DNA from: Clostridiales bacterium
GTDB taxonomy: Bacteria > Bacillota > Clostridia > Lachnospirales > Lachnospiraceae
DNA: 24,013 bases
Assembly (NCBI GenBank): GCA_018369015.1
Contig: JAGZDD010000045.1
Location: 1 to 24,013 of the forward strand
Direction of reading: 5' to 3'
Shown: in pieces, positions 15,143 through 22,461 of the stretch
Layout: each line of letters begins with the position of its first letter
How positions within the stretch are numbered: position 1 is the first letter of the stretch
Position numbers and translations under genes: made by a program
Notes under the pieces: model-generated
Seen by the model: only the letters and a program-made list of their open reading frames with translations
What the model was told of the DNA's origin: nothing
Databases searched by the model: none

Positions 15143-15363
15143 ATGAAAGTTATCAAACGGGCAGATACAGGGGCAAGTTTACTTGACCCTGTGTCTGCAC
15201 ATTTGATAACCCCAAGGTATGAGCACGAGTTGCCTTCAGGCAACGGAAAGTGCGGCGCTGCGTGCCTGTGACACGCGCTTAGCGCCGACCGAAGTGGAAC
15301 GTAGACATACTTTGGGGCAGGATTGCGAGAGTGCGCAGCACGGAGCAAGCCTGAACTTTCATT
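15143..15363. repeat. 220-bp structured intergenic element, copy 2 (inverted relative to copy 1)
   Basis: Bounded by ATGAAAGTT and AACTTTCAT, a perfect 9-bp terminal inverted repeat. Its reverse complement matches 9278-9497 almost throughout, with compensatory-looking differences in stems (for example CATACCTTGGGG versus CATATTTTGGGG, and GAAGGCAAC versus GACGGTAAC). It lies between the spoIIIAA promoter and the padR region, so copies 1 and 2 bracket the spoIIIA operon. A GC-rich hairpin, ATGCCGCC-GGAC-GGCGGCAT, follows at 15371-15390. Confidence 0.85.
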
Positions 15364-15401
15364 TATGGGGATGCCGCCGGACGGCGGCATGTCCGTTTAA
15401 T

Positions 15402-15425
15402 ATGAAAGTTATCAAGTGGGCAGGC
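15402..15425 (+). repeat. Truncated third copy of the 220-bp element
   Basis: ATGAAAGTTATCAAGTGGGC plus AGGC equals the first 24 bases of the element as read inward from the right end of copy 1, apart from one base. Similarity stops where the next repeat family begins (15434), as if another element had inserted or recombined there. Confidence 0.65.
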
Positions 15426-15433
15426 TGTTACAA

Positions 15434-15512
15434 TGTAACAGTTCAGCCCGCGCCATTCGCAAAGCCGCGCTAACGCGCTTTCCGCCGCTTCGCGGCTGGC
15501 TGAACTGTTACG
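15434..15512. repeat. TAACnnTTCAGCC-family element downstream of padR
   Basis: 79 bp bounded by TGTAACAGTTCAGCC and GGCTGAACTGTTACG. The interior (CATTCGCAAAGCCGCGC, then CGCGCTTTCCGCCGCTTCGC) is nearly identical to 15847-16013, in the same orientation. It abuts the padR TAA stop codon. A short palindrome, CTGTTAC-AAT-GTAACAG, lies across its left edge (15425-15441). Confidence 0.88.
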
Positions 15513-15818
15513 TTACAATATTCCAGAAATTTTTGAAGCATATTCCTCCCATGCCTCCCGGTAGAAAGAAAGCTTCTCCTTTCCTTTTTCTGTAATTTTG
15601 TAGTAGCGGCGGTTCCTTCCGCCAAATTGTTCATCGTAAGTCATCAGGCACTCATCTTTTTGCAGCCGGCGCAGTACCGGGTACAGCGTCGATTCCGACA
15701 CTTCAAGCACCGCCCGCACTTCCTGGGTAATTTTGTAGCCATAGGTTCCGCAGTCATCCTTAGAAACAACCGCGAGGACAACAGCGTCTAACAGCGCCGC
15801 CCCTGTATTAAATACCAT
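15513..15818 (-). CDS. PadR-family transcriptional regulator
   Basis: 101 aa, a short PadR with only the winged-helix domain. ALLDAVVLAVVSKDDCGTYGYKI and SESTLYPVLRRLQKDECL form the helix-turn-helix, and NRRYYKITEKGKEKL is the wing. The short C-terminus (REAWEEYASKISGIL) would dimerise. The ATG at 15818 has GGGAG 8 nt upstream; an in-frame extension to 15965 runs through a repeat and is rejected. It lies downstream of the phospholipase-D-like gene with the same polarity, separated by an element. Target unknown; self-regulation or control of the neighbouring gene is a guess. Confidence 0.9.
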   Translation of the reverse strand: MVFNTGAALLDAVVLAVVSKDDCGTYGYKITQEVRAVLEVSESTLYPVLRRLQKDECLMTYDEQFGGRNRRYYKITEKGKEKLSFYREAWEEYASKISGIL

Positions 15819-15846
15819 AGATCTATCTCCCTCTTTCCTGTCAAAT

Positions 15847-16013
15847 CGTAACAGTTCAGCCAGCACCATTCGCAAAGCCGCGCAAGCGCGCTTTCCGCCG
15901 CTTCGCGGCTGCCTTTGCTCATAACCTGGCGCTCCCTCAGCCGGGAACAACAGGCAAAAAATCATGTAAACACGATTTTTTGCCTGTCATTCCCGGCTGG
16001 CTGAACTGTTACG
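15847..16013. repeat. TAACnnTTCAGCC-family element between the PLD-like gene and padR
   Basis: 167 bp with an 18-bp terminal inverted repeat, CGTAACAGTTCAGCCAGC, at both ends. The left part equals the 79-bp element at 15434-15512. The right part is an extra segment of about 85 bp holding a long hairpin: CAGCCGGGAA, CAGGCAAAAAATC, loop, GATTTTTTGCCTG, TTCCCGGCTG. It abuts the TAA of the PLD-like gene. Confidence 0.9.
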
Positions 16014-17540
16014 TTAAATCACACACCTAAACGGGGCCAGCAAAACACCTAAAAGCCGGAATACAACCTTTTTCCCAAAGGGAATATCGGCAATTTCCAA
16101 ATGCTGCGGCGTTTCGTACTCTGAAGCGTTAATCACCCTGCGGCAATCCTTGTGCATCGCCTCCATATATCCGGTCAATTCCTCTGTAATCGGCTCACTC
16201 TTAACAACAAGCATCAATTCCGTATCCATATAAGTGCTGCGCAGATCCAAATTATAAGATCCTACAATAGAAATATGGTCATCAATCACAATCGATTTCC
16301 CGTGATAGGAATTTCCTCCGTCATATTCATAAATATTAAGTCCAGTTTCTACAATATGCTTTTTATTTTTCAAATAATCGCTGGAGGCGACAAGATTATC
16401 CCCATTGGCAACCGAATTAACCATCATCGTCACCTCCGGCACCTGCCGGCAAAGCTCTGTCAGCGTTTCATACATGTACTCATTACACACAGCATAGGGG
16501 GTATGAATAATAACCCGATCTTTCGCCGAAGCCATCAGCTCTGAAAGCATATAAAAGACGCGCGGTTCTTTGCCGTAAATTCCAGTCTGCCCAGACAAAA
16601 GATGTACGCCCTGGGTCGGCTTTGTCACAGCCTCGTAATCCCAGCTTTCAAAAAGCTTTGGATAATTGGCCTTAAGGGAAATGTACCGTTCTTCCAAAAG
16701 CCGGCGCTGTTCTTTGACAGCCTCTTTTTGGGCCAAAGCGTCATCATCGTGAAACGGGCGGCAAACATCCATATTCCAAACAGAATTAAAATAGGCTTCC
16801 ACCTCATACAAGGAGCTTTGCGTCAAAGAATTGCCCTCACCGGTATCTAAGGACGCATCGTCAGCAAAAGCCCCCTCGCTAGGCAAAGTTCCGGCATTTA
16901 TACGGCTCCTGGTATTATAAATCAGCATTTCCCGGTCAAAGCTTTTATCGTCGGTTTCATAATCCCCAATAAAATAGTCGAATGTATTTCTTCCGCCAAG
17001 AATATAGGCCAGATCATCGGCAATGACATACTTATCATGCATACGGCCCTGGGTTGTCCAGGGAAACCATGGCTGTATCGGATTATAAATACGTATTTCC
17101 ACATTAGGGTGGGAGGACAGGACATAAAATAAGGGCTTGCCTTCCATACGCAAAAACCCGGAAAAACCATCCACAAGAATTTTTACAGAAACCCCCTCGT
17201 CTGCTTTATGTAGGAGAACTGAAAGTAAATCTCTGGTACTCTCTCCGTCTCTCATATCAAAGGTGGATAAAATAATGCGTTCCCTGGCAAGATCCATCAA
17301 GCGTATCCGCTCCTCCCAGGCGCTTGTATTCGTTTCCACAAGCATCGCCCGGTCCGGTGAAGCCTCCGGCTCCAAAAGCTTTTCTTTACTAAAGCTTTCC
17401 TTAAATTCAGGAGAAACTGACTGATAATGCATAAACGGCGCCAGCGCCCCGGCAATCAGATAAAGCAGCAGTCCGAGTATAAGAAAAACAATCCAATGCT
17501 TTTTTATAAACCTTCCAACAGCAAATACGGCGATTTTCAA
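16014..17540 (-). CDS. Membrane-anchored phospholipase-D-family (cardiolipin-synthase-like) protein
   Basis: 508 aa from the TTG at 17540. One N-terminal membrane segment (about residues 15-35, WIVFLILGLLLYLIAGALAPF), then two HKD catalytic motifs: HDKYVIAD (His about residue 168) and HGKSIVID (His about residue 413). These are the paired phosphatidyl-transfer sites of phospholipase D / cardiolipin synthase enzymes. Cls usually has two N-terminal membrane segments; this has one, so it may be a PLD-like phosphodiesterase rather than true Cls. TTG is chosen because a consensus promoter (17593-17621) lies between it and the only upstream ATG (17633), and AAAGGGG precedes it at 8 nt. It is divergent from efp. 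Substrate not determined. Confidence 0.85.
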   Translation of the reverse strand: MKIAVFAVGRFIKKHWIVFLILGLLLYLIAGALAPFMHYQSVSPEFKESFSKEKLLEPEASPDRAMLVETNTSAWEERIRLMDLARERIILSTFDMRDGESTRDLLSVLLHKADEGVSVKILVDGFSGFLRMEGKPLFYVLSSHPNVEIRIYNPIQPWFPWTTQGRMHDKYVIADDLAYILGGRNTFDYFIGDYETDDKSFDREMLIYNTRSRINAGTLPSEGAFADDASLDTGEGNSLTQSSLYEVEAYFNSVWNMDVCRPFHDDDALAQKEAVKEQRRLLEERYISLKANYPKLFESWDYEAVTKPTQGVHLLSGQTGIYGKEPRVFYMLSELMASAKDRVIIHTPYAVCNEYMYETLTELCRQVPEVTMMVNSVANGDNLVASSDYLKNKKHIVETGLNIYEYDGGNSYHGKSIVIDDHISIVGSYNLDLRSTYMDTELMLVVKSEPITEELTGYMEAMHKDCRRVINASEYETPQHLEIADIPFGKKVVFRLLGVLLAPFRCVI

Positions 17541-17592
17541 TGCCCTTACCCCTTTCTTTATGTTACAATCGTTCTCATCTGCTTCAGAAAAT

Positions 17593-17621
17593 ACCATAGG
17601 CTTAAAACAATTAAATGTCAA
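17593..17621 (-). promoter_or_regulatory. Sigma-A promoter for the PLD-like gene
   Basis: On the minus strand, a perfect TTGACA (17616-17621), a 17-nt spacer and TATGGT (17593-17598). Transcription would start near 17586, downstream of the ATG at 17633, so that ATG cannot be used from this promoter; the TTG at 17540 can. Confidence 0.7.
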
Positions 17622-17660
17622 CAAAATCTGCATAATTTATAAAAAGTTTAGAAAAATCCG

Positions 17661-17689
17661 TTGCAAAAAACAGATTTATTATTTATACT
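17661..17689 (+). promoter_or_regulatory. Sigma-A promoter for efp
   Basis: TTGCAA (17661-17666), a 17-nt spacer and TATACT (17684-17689), giving a leader of about 40 nt. It is divergent from the PLD-like promoter, with about 40 bp between their -35 boxes. Confidence 0.7.
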
Positions 17690-17736
17690 AAAAGGAGCTA
17701 ATACACAAAGCAATACAAAAGGAGGATTTTATATAT

Positions 17737-18294
17737 ATGGTATCAGCAGGTGATTTCAGAAACGGTTTAACAATCGAGTTTGAAGGAAATGTTTATCAGG
17801 TTATTGAATTTCAGCATGTTAAGCCAGGAAAGGGAGCAGCCTTCGTTCGTACTAAATTAAAAAACATTAAGAATGGCGGCGTTGTAGAAAAAACGTTCCG
17901 CCCTACAGAAAAATGTCCTCAGGCACACATCGACAGAGCAGACATGCAGTATCTTTACAGCGATGGTGATCTCTATCATTTCATGGATGTGGAAACCTAC
18001 GACCAGATAGCTCTCAATACAGACGATGTTGGCGATGCATTAAAATTTGTCAAAGAAAACGAAATGGTTAAAATGCTTTCCCACAATGGACAGGTGTTTT
18101 CTGTTGAGCCTCCGCTGTTCGTAGAACTGGCAATCACAGAAACTGAGCCAGGCTTCAAAGGCGATACAACTACAGGCGCTACAAAACCAGCAACTGTTGA
18201 AACAGGTGCTTTAGTTTATGTTCCTTTATTTGTTGAAATCGGCGATGTTATCAAAATTGATACAAGGACCGGCGAATATCTTTCAAGAGTATAA
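17737..18294 (+). CDS. efp: Translation elongation factor P
   Basis: 185 aa, full length. Binds between the ribosomal P and E sites and relieves stalling at polyproline. The N-terminal KOW-like domain carries HVKPGKGAAFVRTKL with Lys 32 at the loop tip, the residue modified in other species; the C-terminal OB domains include ETEPGFKGDTTTGATKPATVETG and the ending VPLFVEIGDVIKIDTRTGEYLSRV. The ATG at 17737 has AAAGGAGG upstream. It has its own promoter and terminator. In B. subtilis efp precedes spoIIIAA in the same direction; here it faces away, with the PLD-like and padR genes in between. Confidence 0.97.
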   Translation: MVSAGDFRNGLTIEFEGNVYQVIEFQHVKPGKGAAFVRTKLKNIKNGGVVEKTFRPTEKCPQAHIDRADMQYLYSDGDLYHFMDVETYDQIALNTDDVGDALKFVKENEMVKMLSHNGQVFSVEPPLFVELAITETEPGFKGDTTTGATKPATVETGALVYVPLFVEIGDVIKIDTRTGEYLSRV

Positions 18295-18333
18295 TTTTTG
18301 CTGCTGATTGAATAAAGCACAGGCAGTACGTAC

Positions 18334-18402
18334 GCCATATAGCAGAAACACGTTTATAAAATGCGTCGGCATTTCTACGTGTGTATGTTATATGGCTTTT
18401 TT
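18334..18402 (+). terminator. Intrinsic terminator after efp
   Basis: GCCATATA (18334-18341) pairs with TATATGGC (18389-18396), followed by TTTTTT. The interior adds ACACGT/ACGTGT and AAATGC/GCATTT, giving one long, bulged stem with a GTCG-type tip. It lies 40 nt past the efp stop. Confidence 0.85.
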
Positions 18403-18457
18403 ATAGCAAAAAAACAATTTTTCTAATACGGCACTATTCTCCAGAGAGGAAGCTATT

Positions 18458-20869
18458 ATGGAATATTATTACCGTAGAGATAAACTTCGTTTAGAGGTCC
18501 TCGAAGCCCGTGATGAACAAATGCATTTTCATCAGGACATTGAAATACTTTATGTTCTTTCCGGCCAGCTAGAATTATGGATCGACGGCCAGCCAACAAT
18601 TATGTCAAAAGAAGATGTTCTGATTATTAATACAAATAAACAACATTCCCTGCGAAGTACCGGCAATGTACTTTTTGCTAAATTAACCATTATGTATGAA
18701 CTTATTAGCGATGTACTAAAAAACATGGCTACAATATTTGTATGTGATTCTACAAAAAGCAAGGATACTTCCTATATTCAGCTTGTAAAGCTCATACAAA
18801 GATTATTAAGATGTTATCTGAACAACAAAGGGGATACCGCTGATTTTGCCTATATTTCCCACTGCTACCAGATTCTTGATTATATATGCAAAAATTTTCT
18901 TATACGCACTGCCGAGCTTTGGGGCAGCGCCGACAGCGACAAGTATAAACAGCGCTTCCAGCAAATTGATTACTATATACGGGCAAACTACCAGGCCCCT
19001 ATCAGTATTAACGACCTTTCCCAAAAACTGTTTTTATCGACCGGATATTTATCCAGACTTTTCAAAAAAAGTTATGGAATGAGTTTTTCTGACTATTTAT
19101 CAAATATGCGGCTTCACCACGCTGTGGAACAGCTGCTTTATACAGACGCTCCCATTACAAAGATCGTTTATGATAATGGATTTTCCAGTGTCGCCGCTTT
19201 TGAAAAAATATTTAAAAAAGAATATAACACCACGCCATCCGCCATGCGCCGGCAGACAGCCGGATGCGTCACCGGCGAGTATCCCCTGCTGCCCAAGGAA
19301 ACAAAAAAGCGCCTTGAACATGCGCTCTCGCAAGCTCCAGATATGCCAAAAATTCCTTTATCCCAGCTCCCAGTTTGCCTATCCGTGAAAAATACAGAGC
19401 CTCTTAAACGAATCTGGAATAAAATTATCAATATAGGAAGCGCCCAGGATATGCTGCGTTCCGAGGTACAGGAGCATATTTTGTTATTAAAAGCTTCCCT
19501 TGATTTTACTTATGCCCGCTTTTGGAATCCTTTTTCTAAAGAAATGTTCATTGATATTAACGCTCCGGGCCATCAATACAACTTTTCACGGCTGGACGCT
19601 GTTTTTGATTTCCTTCAAAAAATTAATATGCTCCCTTTTATTGAGCTGGCAGTCAAACCCAAAGTCGTTAATAAATCCGCCAAACAGTCTGTTATTTATG
19701 AATTGTTTGATGATATACAATCTATTGGAAACTGGCAGGCGCTTATGGAGGCCTTTCTCCACCACATTGTCGCCCGGTATGGCCGCAGGCAGGTGAGCCA
19801 ATGGCGTTTTGAGCTTTGGTTTGACGCGGAAAAAATGACTAACGATTTCCAAATTCTGGCCTATTCCCAGCGCTTTAAAATAGCTCAGGAGGTTATACAC
19901 AAGTACAGCGACGCCCTGCTTGGCGGCTGTGGCATGCACTGCTATGCCCAATGGAACGAAAAAAAATCAGAAAATATCCGAGCCTTTCATAAAAAGATGG
20001 CCAAAACCGGTATACAGCCTGATTTTATTACACTTTATGCCTACGCCTATGACACCTGTGTTGAAAATGGGAAAATTATATCGTTTCCCAGCTCTGACAG
20101 TCATTTTATGGAACATGCGGTCAAATATTTTTATCAGGATTTAGCGATCAGTCCCGGACATATAAAAGTATATTTCTCTGAATGGAACCTGACTTTTAGC
20201 GACCGTAACCGAATCAATGACACATGCTTTAAGGGTGCATATATTATAAAAAATATTATCAGCCTGATTGGCATGGTTGACGCCGTAGCCTATTTCAGGG
20301 GAACAGACCGGACGTCTGAATTTTTAGATACAGGCGATTTTTTATTTGGAGGAACCGGGCTACTTACCAAAGAAAGTGTACAAAAGCCTGCTGCCTTTGC
20401 CTTCCAGTTCCTTAACAGGCTTTATCCAAAGCTTGTGGGCAAAGGCGATCATTACCTCGTATCTACAGACCTTTTGGATAATTACGGAATCATTTGTCAT
20501 AATTGTAAAAAACTCAGCTACAATTATTACCACACAGAGGAAAACCGGCTTGACCCATACCGTTTTTCTGAATACTATGAAGATCTGGAGACTTTAAATA
20601 TTCATTTAGAGCTTCAGGATGTAAAAAATGGCGTCTATAAGATCAAAATTTACAGAGTTAACGAGGAAAATGGTTCAATACAGCAAAAATGGCAGGAAAC
20701 CGCATTTGAAAATGATTTATCCCATGACGATATACGTTATCTCCAAAAATCATGTGAGCCGCGGCTTTCTATGCAAAAGTTAAAGGCGATCGATGGAAAG
20801 CTAAGTTTATCTATGACTATGGCCGCCAACGAAATTGCATATATTTCTGTAAACTATTCCAGCCCGTAA
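18458..20869 (+). CDS. AraC-family regulator fused to a GH39-like glycosidase domain
   Basis: 803 aa. An N-terminal cupin-like sensor (about residues 20-80, HFHQDIEILYVLSGQLEL) is followed by a helical linker, then the AraC DNA-binding domain with two helix-turn-helices (about 165-268; ISINDLSQKLFLSTGYLSRLFKKSYG and ITKIVYDNGFSSVAAFEKIFKKEY). A long C-terminal region (about 305-660) resembles family 39 beta-xylosidases; a beta-sandwich-like tail ends the protein. The presumed nucleophile Glu is kept in SEWN (E575), but the usual Asn-Glu-Pro acid/base motif reads Phe-Asp-Ala (455-457) in WRFELWFDAEK. I infer a ligand-sensing rather than an active domain. The ATG follows AGAGAGGAAG. The next gene is a sugar symporter, the likely target. 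The coding sequence looks more A+T-rich than the spo and dxs genes. Confidence 0.85.
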   Translation: MEYYYRRDKLRLEVLEARDEQMHFHQDIEILYVLSGQLELWIDGQPTIMSKEDVLIINTNKQHSLRSTGNVLFAKLTIMYELISDVLKNMATIFVCDSTKSKDTSYIQLVKLIQRLLRCYLNNKGDTADFAYISHCYQILDYICKNFLIRTAELWGSADSDKYKQRFQQIDYYIRANYQAPISINDLSQKLFLSTGYLSRLFKKSYGMSFSDYLSNMRLHHAVEQLLYTDAPITKIVYDNGFSSVAAFEKIFKKEYNTTPSAMRRQTAGCVTGEYPLLPKETKKRLEHALSQAPDMPKIPLSQLPVCLSVKNTEPLKRIWNKIINIGSAQDMLRSEVQEHILLLKASLDFTYARFWNPFSKEMFIDINAPGHQYNFSRLDAVFDFLQKINMLPFIELAVKPKVVNKSAKQSVIYELFDDIQSIGNWQALMEAFLHHIVARYGRRQVSQWRFELWFDAEKMTNDFQILAYSQRFKIAQEVIHKYSDALLGGCGMHCYAQWNEKKSENIRAFHKKMAKTGIQPDFITLYAYAYDTCVENGKIISFPSSDSHFMEHAVKYFYQDLAISPGHIKVYFSEWNLTFSDRNRINDTCFKGAYIIKNIISLIGMVDAVAYFRGTDRTSEFLDTGDFLFGGTGLLTKESVQKPAAFAFQFLNRLYPKLVGKGDHYLVSTDLLDNYGIICHNCKKLSYNYYHTEENRLDPYRFSEYYEDLETLNIHLELQDVKNGVYKIKIYRVNEENGSIQQKWQETAFENDLSHDDIRYLQKSCEPRLSMQKLKAIDGKLSLSMTMAANEIAYISVNYSSP

Positions 20870-20905
20870 AAAAGGTCATTATTAATAGTCATTTTTTGAC
20901 CTTTT
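20868..20905 (+). terminator. Probable weak terminator after the AraC-GH39 gene
   Basis: AAAAGGTCA (20870-20878) pairs with TGACCTTTT (20897-20905) around an 18-nt loop. The T-tract is part of the stem. It begins at the stop codon, so the symporter gene probably has its own promoter. Confidence 0.5.
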
Positions 20906-20930
20906 ATGACATCATTTTGGGGATGAAAGT

Positions 20931-20992
20931 GTAAAAATATCTATAAATACGTGAGAATATGTAAAGAAAAAATAACCTTGTACTTCTATAAT
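20931..20992 (+). promoter_or_regulatory. Putative activator-dependent promoter of the symporter gene
   Basis: A perfect TATAAT lies at 20987-20992, but no -35 is visible 16-18 nt upstream. Two direct repeats, GTAAAAATATC (20931) and GTGAGAATATG (20951), match at 8 of 11 positions and are 20 bp apart, two helical turns. The second ends close to where a -35 would be. That arrangement would suit direct half-sites for the upstream AraC-type regulator; this is inference. Confidence 0.4.
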
Positions 20993-21051
20993 AGAAAACT
21001 GGTTTGCAGATTATTATAATCAGCAAAAAGTACAAGAAGGAGGAACTAAAA

Positions 21052-22440
21052 TTGAGTAACACCAGTACGCCAGCTTCCACTGGAAGATTGAGCAAAAAAG
21101 TTTTGTTTGCTTACGGCTGCGGAGATTTTGCCAGCAACCTGACAAACACATTTATGGGAAGTTATCTTACTGTATTCTACACCGATGTTGTTGGGCTTCT
21201 GCCGGCTGTCGTATCCGCAATTATGATCATTGCCCGTATATGGGATGCCATCAACGATCCAATGTTTGGCGCGATTGCAGAACGCACCAATACAAAAAGA
21301 GGGCGTTTTAGGCCGTATATTTTTTATTTTACACCGTTTTTAGCGCTGGCCGCCGTCTTAACATTTACAACTATCGGAGGAAAAGGCGCTGTTATTTACG
21401 CAGCAATTACCTATATTGTTTATGGTATGTTATATACCGTCGTCAATCTGTCCTATGGTTCACTGTCCACCGTTATGACGACGAACCCCGAAGATATTGC
21501 ACAGCTTACAAGCTGGAGAATGATGGGAACAAACTTAAGCTCTGTTGTTCTGTCTGCTTTATCCCCGGTTATTATGGGAGCAATTTCCGGAGGTACATCC
21601 TTTAATGCCCGCAGCTATCTTGTAACAATCGCTATTTATGCGGTTTGTTCAATTCCGTTGTTTTATTTTGTATATGCAAGTTGTAAAGAGGTTGTCAAGC
21701 CTGTCAATGTGAACCAAAGAGTATCTGTTTCAGCCAGCTTAAAAGCCGTTGTCACAAATAAGCCTTTAATGCTTGTTTTTGTTATGATGCTGTTTGCCAT
21801 GTTCGCCATGTTTGGCCGTCTTGGCGTAGTTCTTTACTATATTATGTATGTTATGAAGCAGCCGCAGTATATTAGTATTTTTATGTCGCTGCCTTCAATT
21901 ATGACCGTTATTGGTATTTTTGTAACTAAAAACTATGTTGTAAAGTGGGGCAAAAAAAGAGTCGCCGCCATCGGTTACATTGGTTCAGGACTTTCACTAA
22001 TACTGATTTATTTGTCAGATCCTTCCAATTTACCGTTAATGATCGTACTTCATGCAATTTATGGTCTTTTCTGCTTCACAATTCCAATTCCAATGTCTAT
22101 GATTCCGGAAGCAATTAACTATCAGGAAGACCGCATCGGTGTGCGTACAGATGGTTTAGCTTATGCTGCCACCTCGCTGTCAACAAAAGTCGGAAACGCC
22201 TTCGGTCCAGCGGCTGCCCTTTTAATTATGGGAGCCTGCGGTTATGTAGCGAATACGGATCAGACGCCTCAGGCTCTTGCAGGTATTAATTTTTCTGCAA
22301 ACCTGTTGTTTGGTATTTTCTATTTGCTGGCATTAATCCCATTGCTGTTCTATCCTCTGAATGCGGAGAAAAACGCCAAAATCCAGGCAAGCCTGGACGC
22401 AAAAAAAGCAGCCCAGGAGGCCGCAAATCAGAAAAATTAA
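21052..22440 (+). CDS. GPH-family (glycoside-pentoside-hexuronide) cation symporter
   Basis: 462 aa from the TTG at 21052. About twelve membrane segments, of the MelB/XynP/YicJ type. The family signature after segment 2 is present: RIWDAINDPMFGAIAERTNTKRGRFRPYI, with Glu in place of the usual second Asp. Predicted to bring a glycoside or oligosaccharide across the membrane with Na+ or H+. TTG is chosen because GGAGG lies 8 nt upstream; an ATG at 21004 has no ribosome binding site. The C-terminus is a Lys/Ala-rich cytoplasmic tail. It follows the AraC-GH39 gene by 180 nt and ends at a strong terminator. The pairing suggests a xyloside-type substrate, but this is not proven. Confidence 0.9.
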   Translation: MSNTSTPASTGRLSKKVLFAYGCGDFASNLTNTFMGSYLTVFYTDVVGLLPAVVSAIMIIARIWDAINDPMFGAIAERTNTKRGRFRPYIFYFTPFLALAAVLTFTTIGGKGAVIYAAITYIVYGMLYTVVNLSYGSLSTVMTTNPEDIAQLTSWRMMGTNLSSVVLSALSPVIMGAISGGTSFNARSYLVTIAIYAVCSIPLFYFVYASCKEVVKPVNVNQRVSVSASLKAVVTNKPLMLVFVMMLFAMFAMFGRLGVVLYYIMYVMKQPQYISIFMSLPSIMTVIGIFVTKNYVVKWGKKRVAAIGYIGSGLSLILIYLSDPSNLPLMIVLHAIYGLFCFTIPIPMSMIPEAINYQEDRIGVRTDGLAYAATSLSTKVGNAFGPAAALLIMGACGYVANTDQTPQALAGINFSANLLFGIFYLLALIPLLFYPLNAEKNAKIQASLDAKKAAQEAANQKN

Positions 22441-22461
22441 TATCTTTTGTATTTCTTATCC

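Noticed and set aside
9278..15363. Composite transposon carrying spoIIIA between inverted 220-bp copies
   Set aside because: No transposase is present, no target duplications were seen, and spoIIIA is core sporulation machinery in its usual backbone position.
15004..15390. Minus-strand ORF of 128 codons over the 220-bp element
   Set aside because: It reads through the repeat in an unconserved frame and into spoIIIAA in another frame, with no ribosome binding site.
15819..15965. N-terminal extension of PadR
   Set aside because: It translates the repeat element and no ribosome binding site precedes the upstream ATG; the start at 15818 fits the family length.
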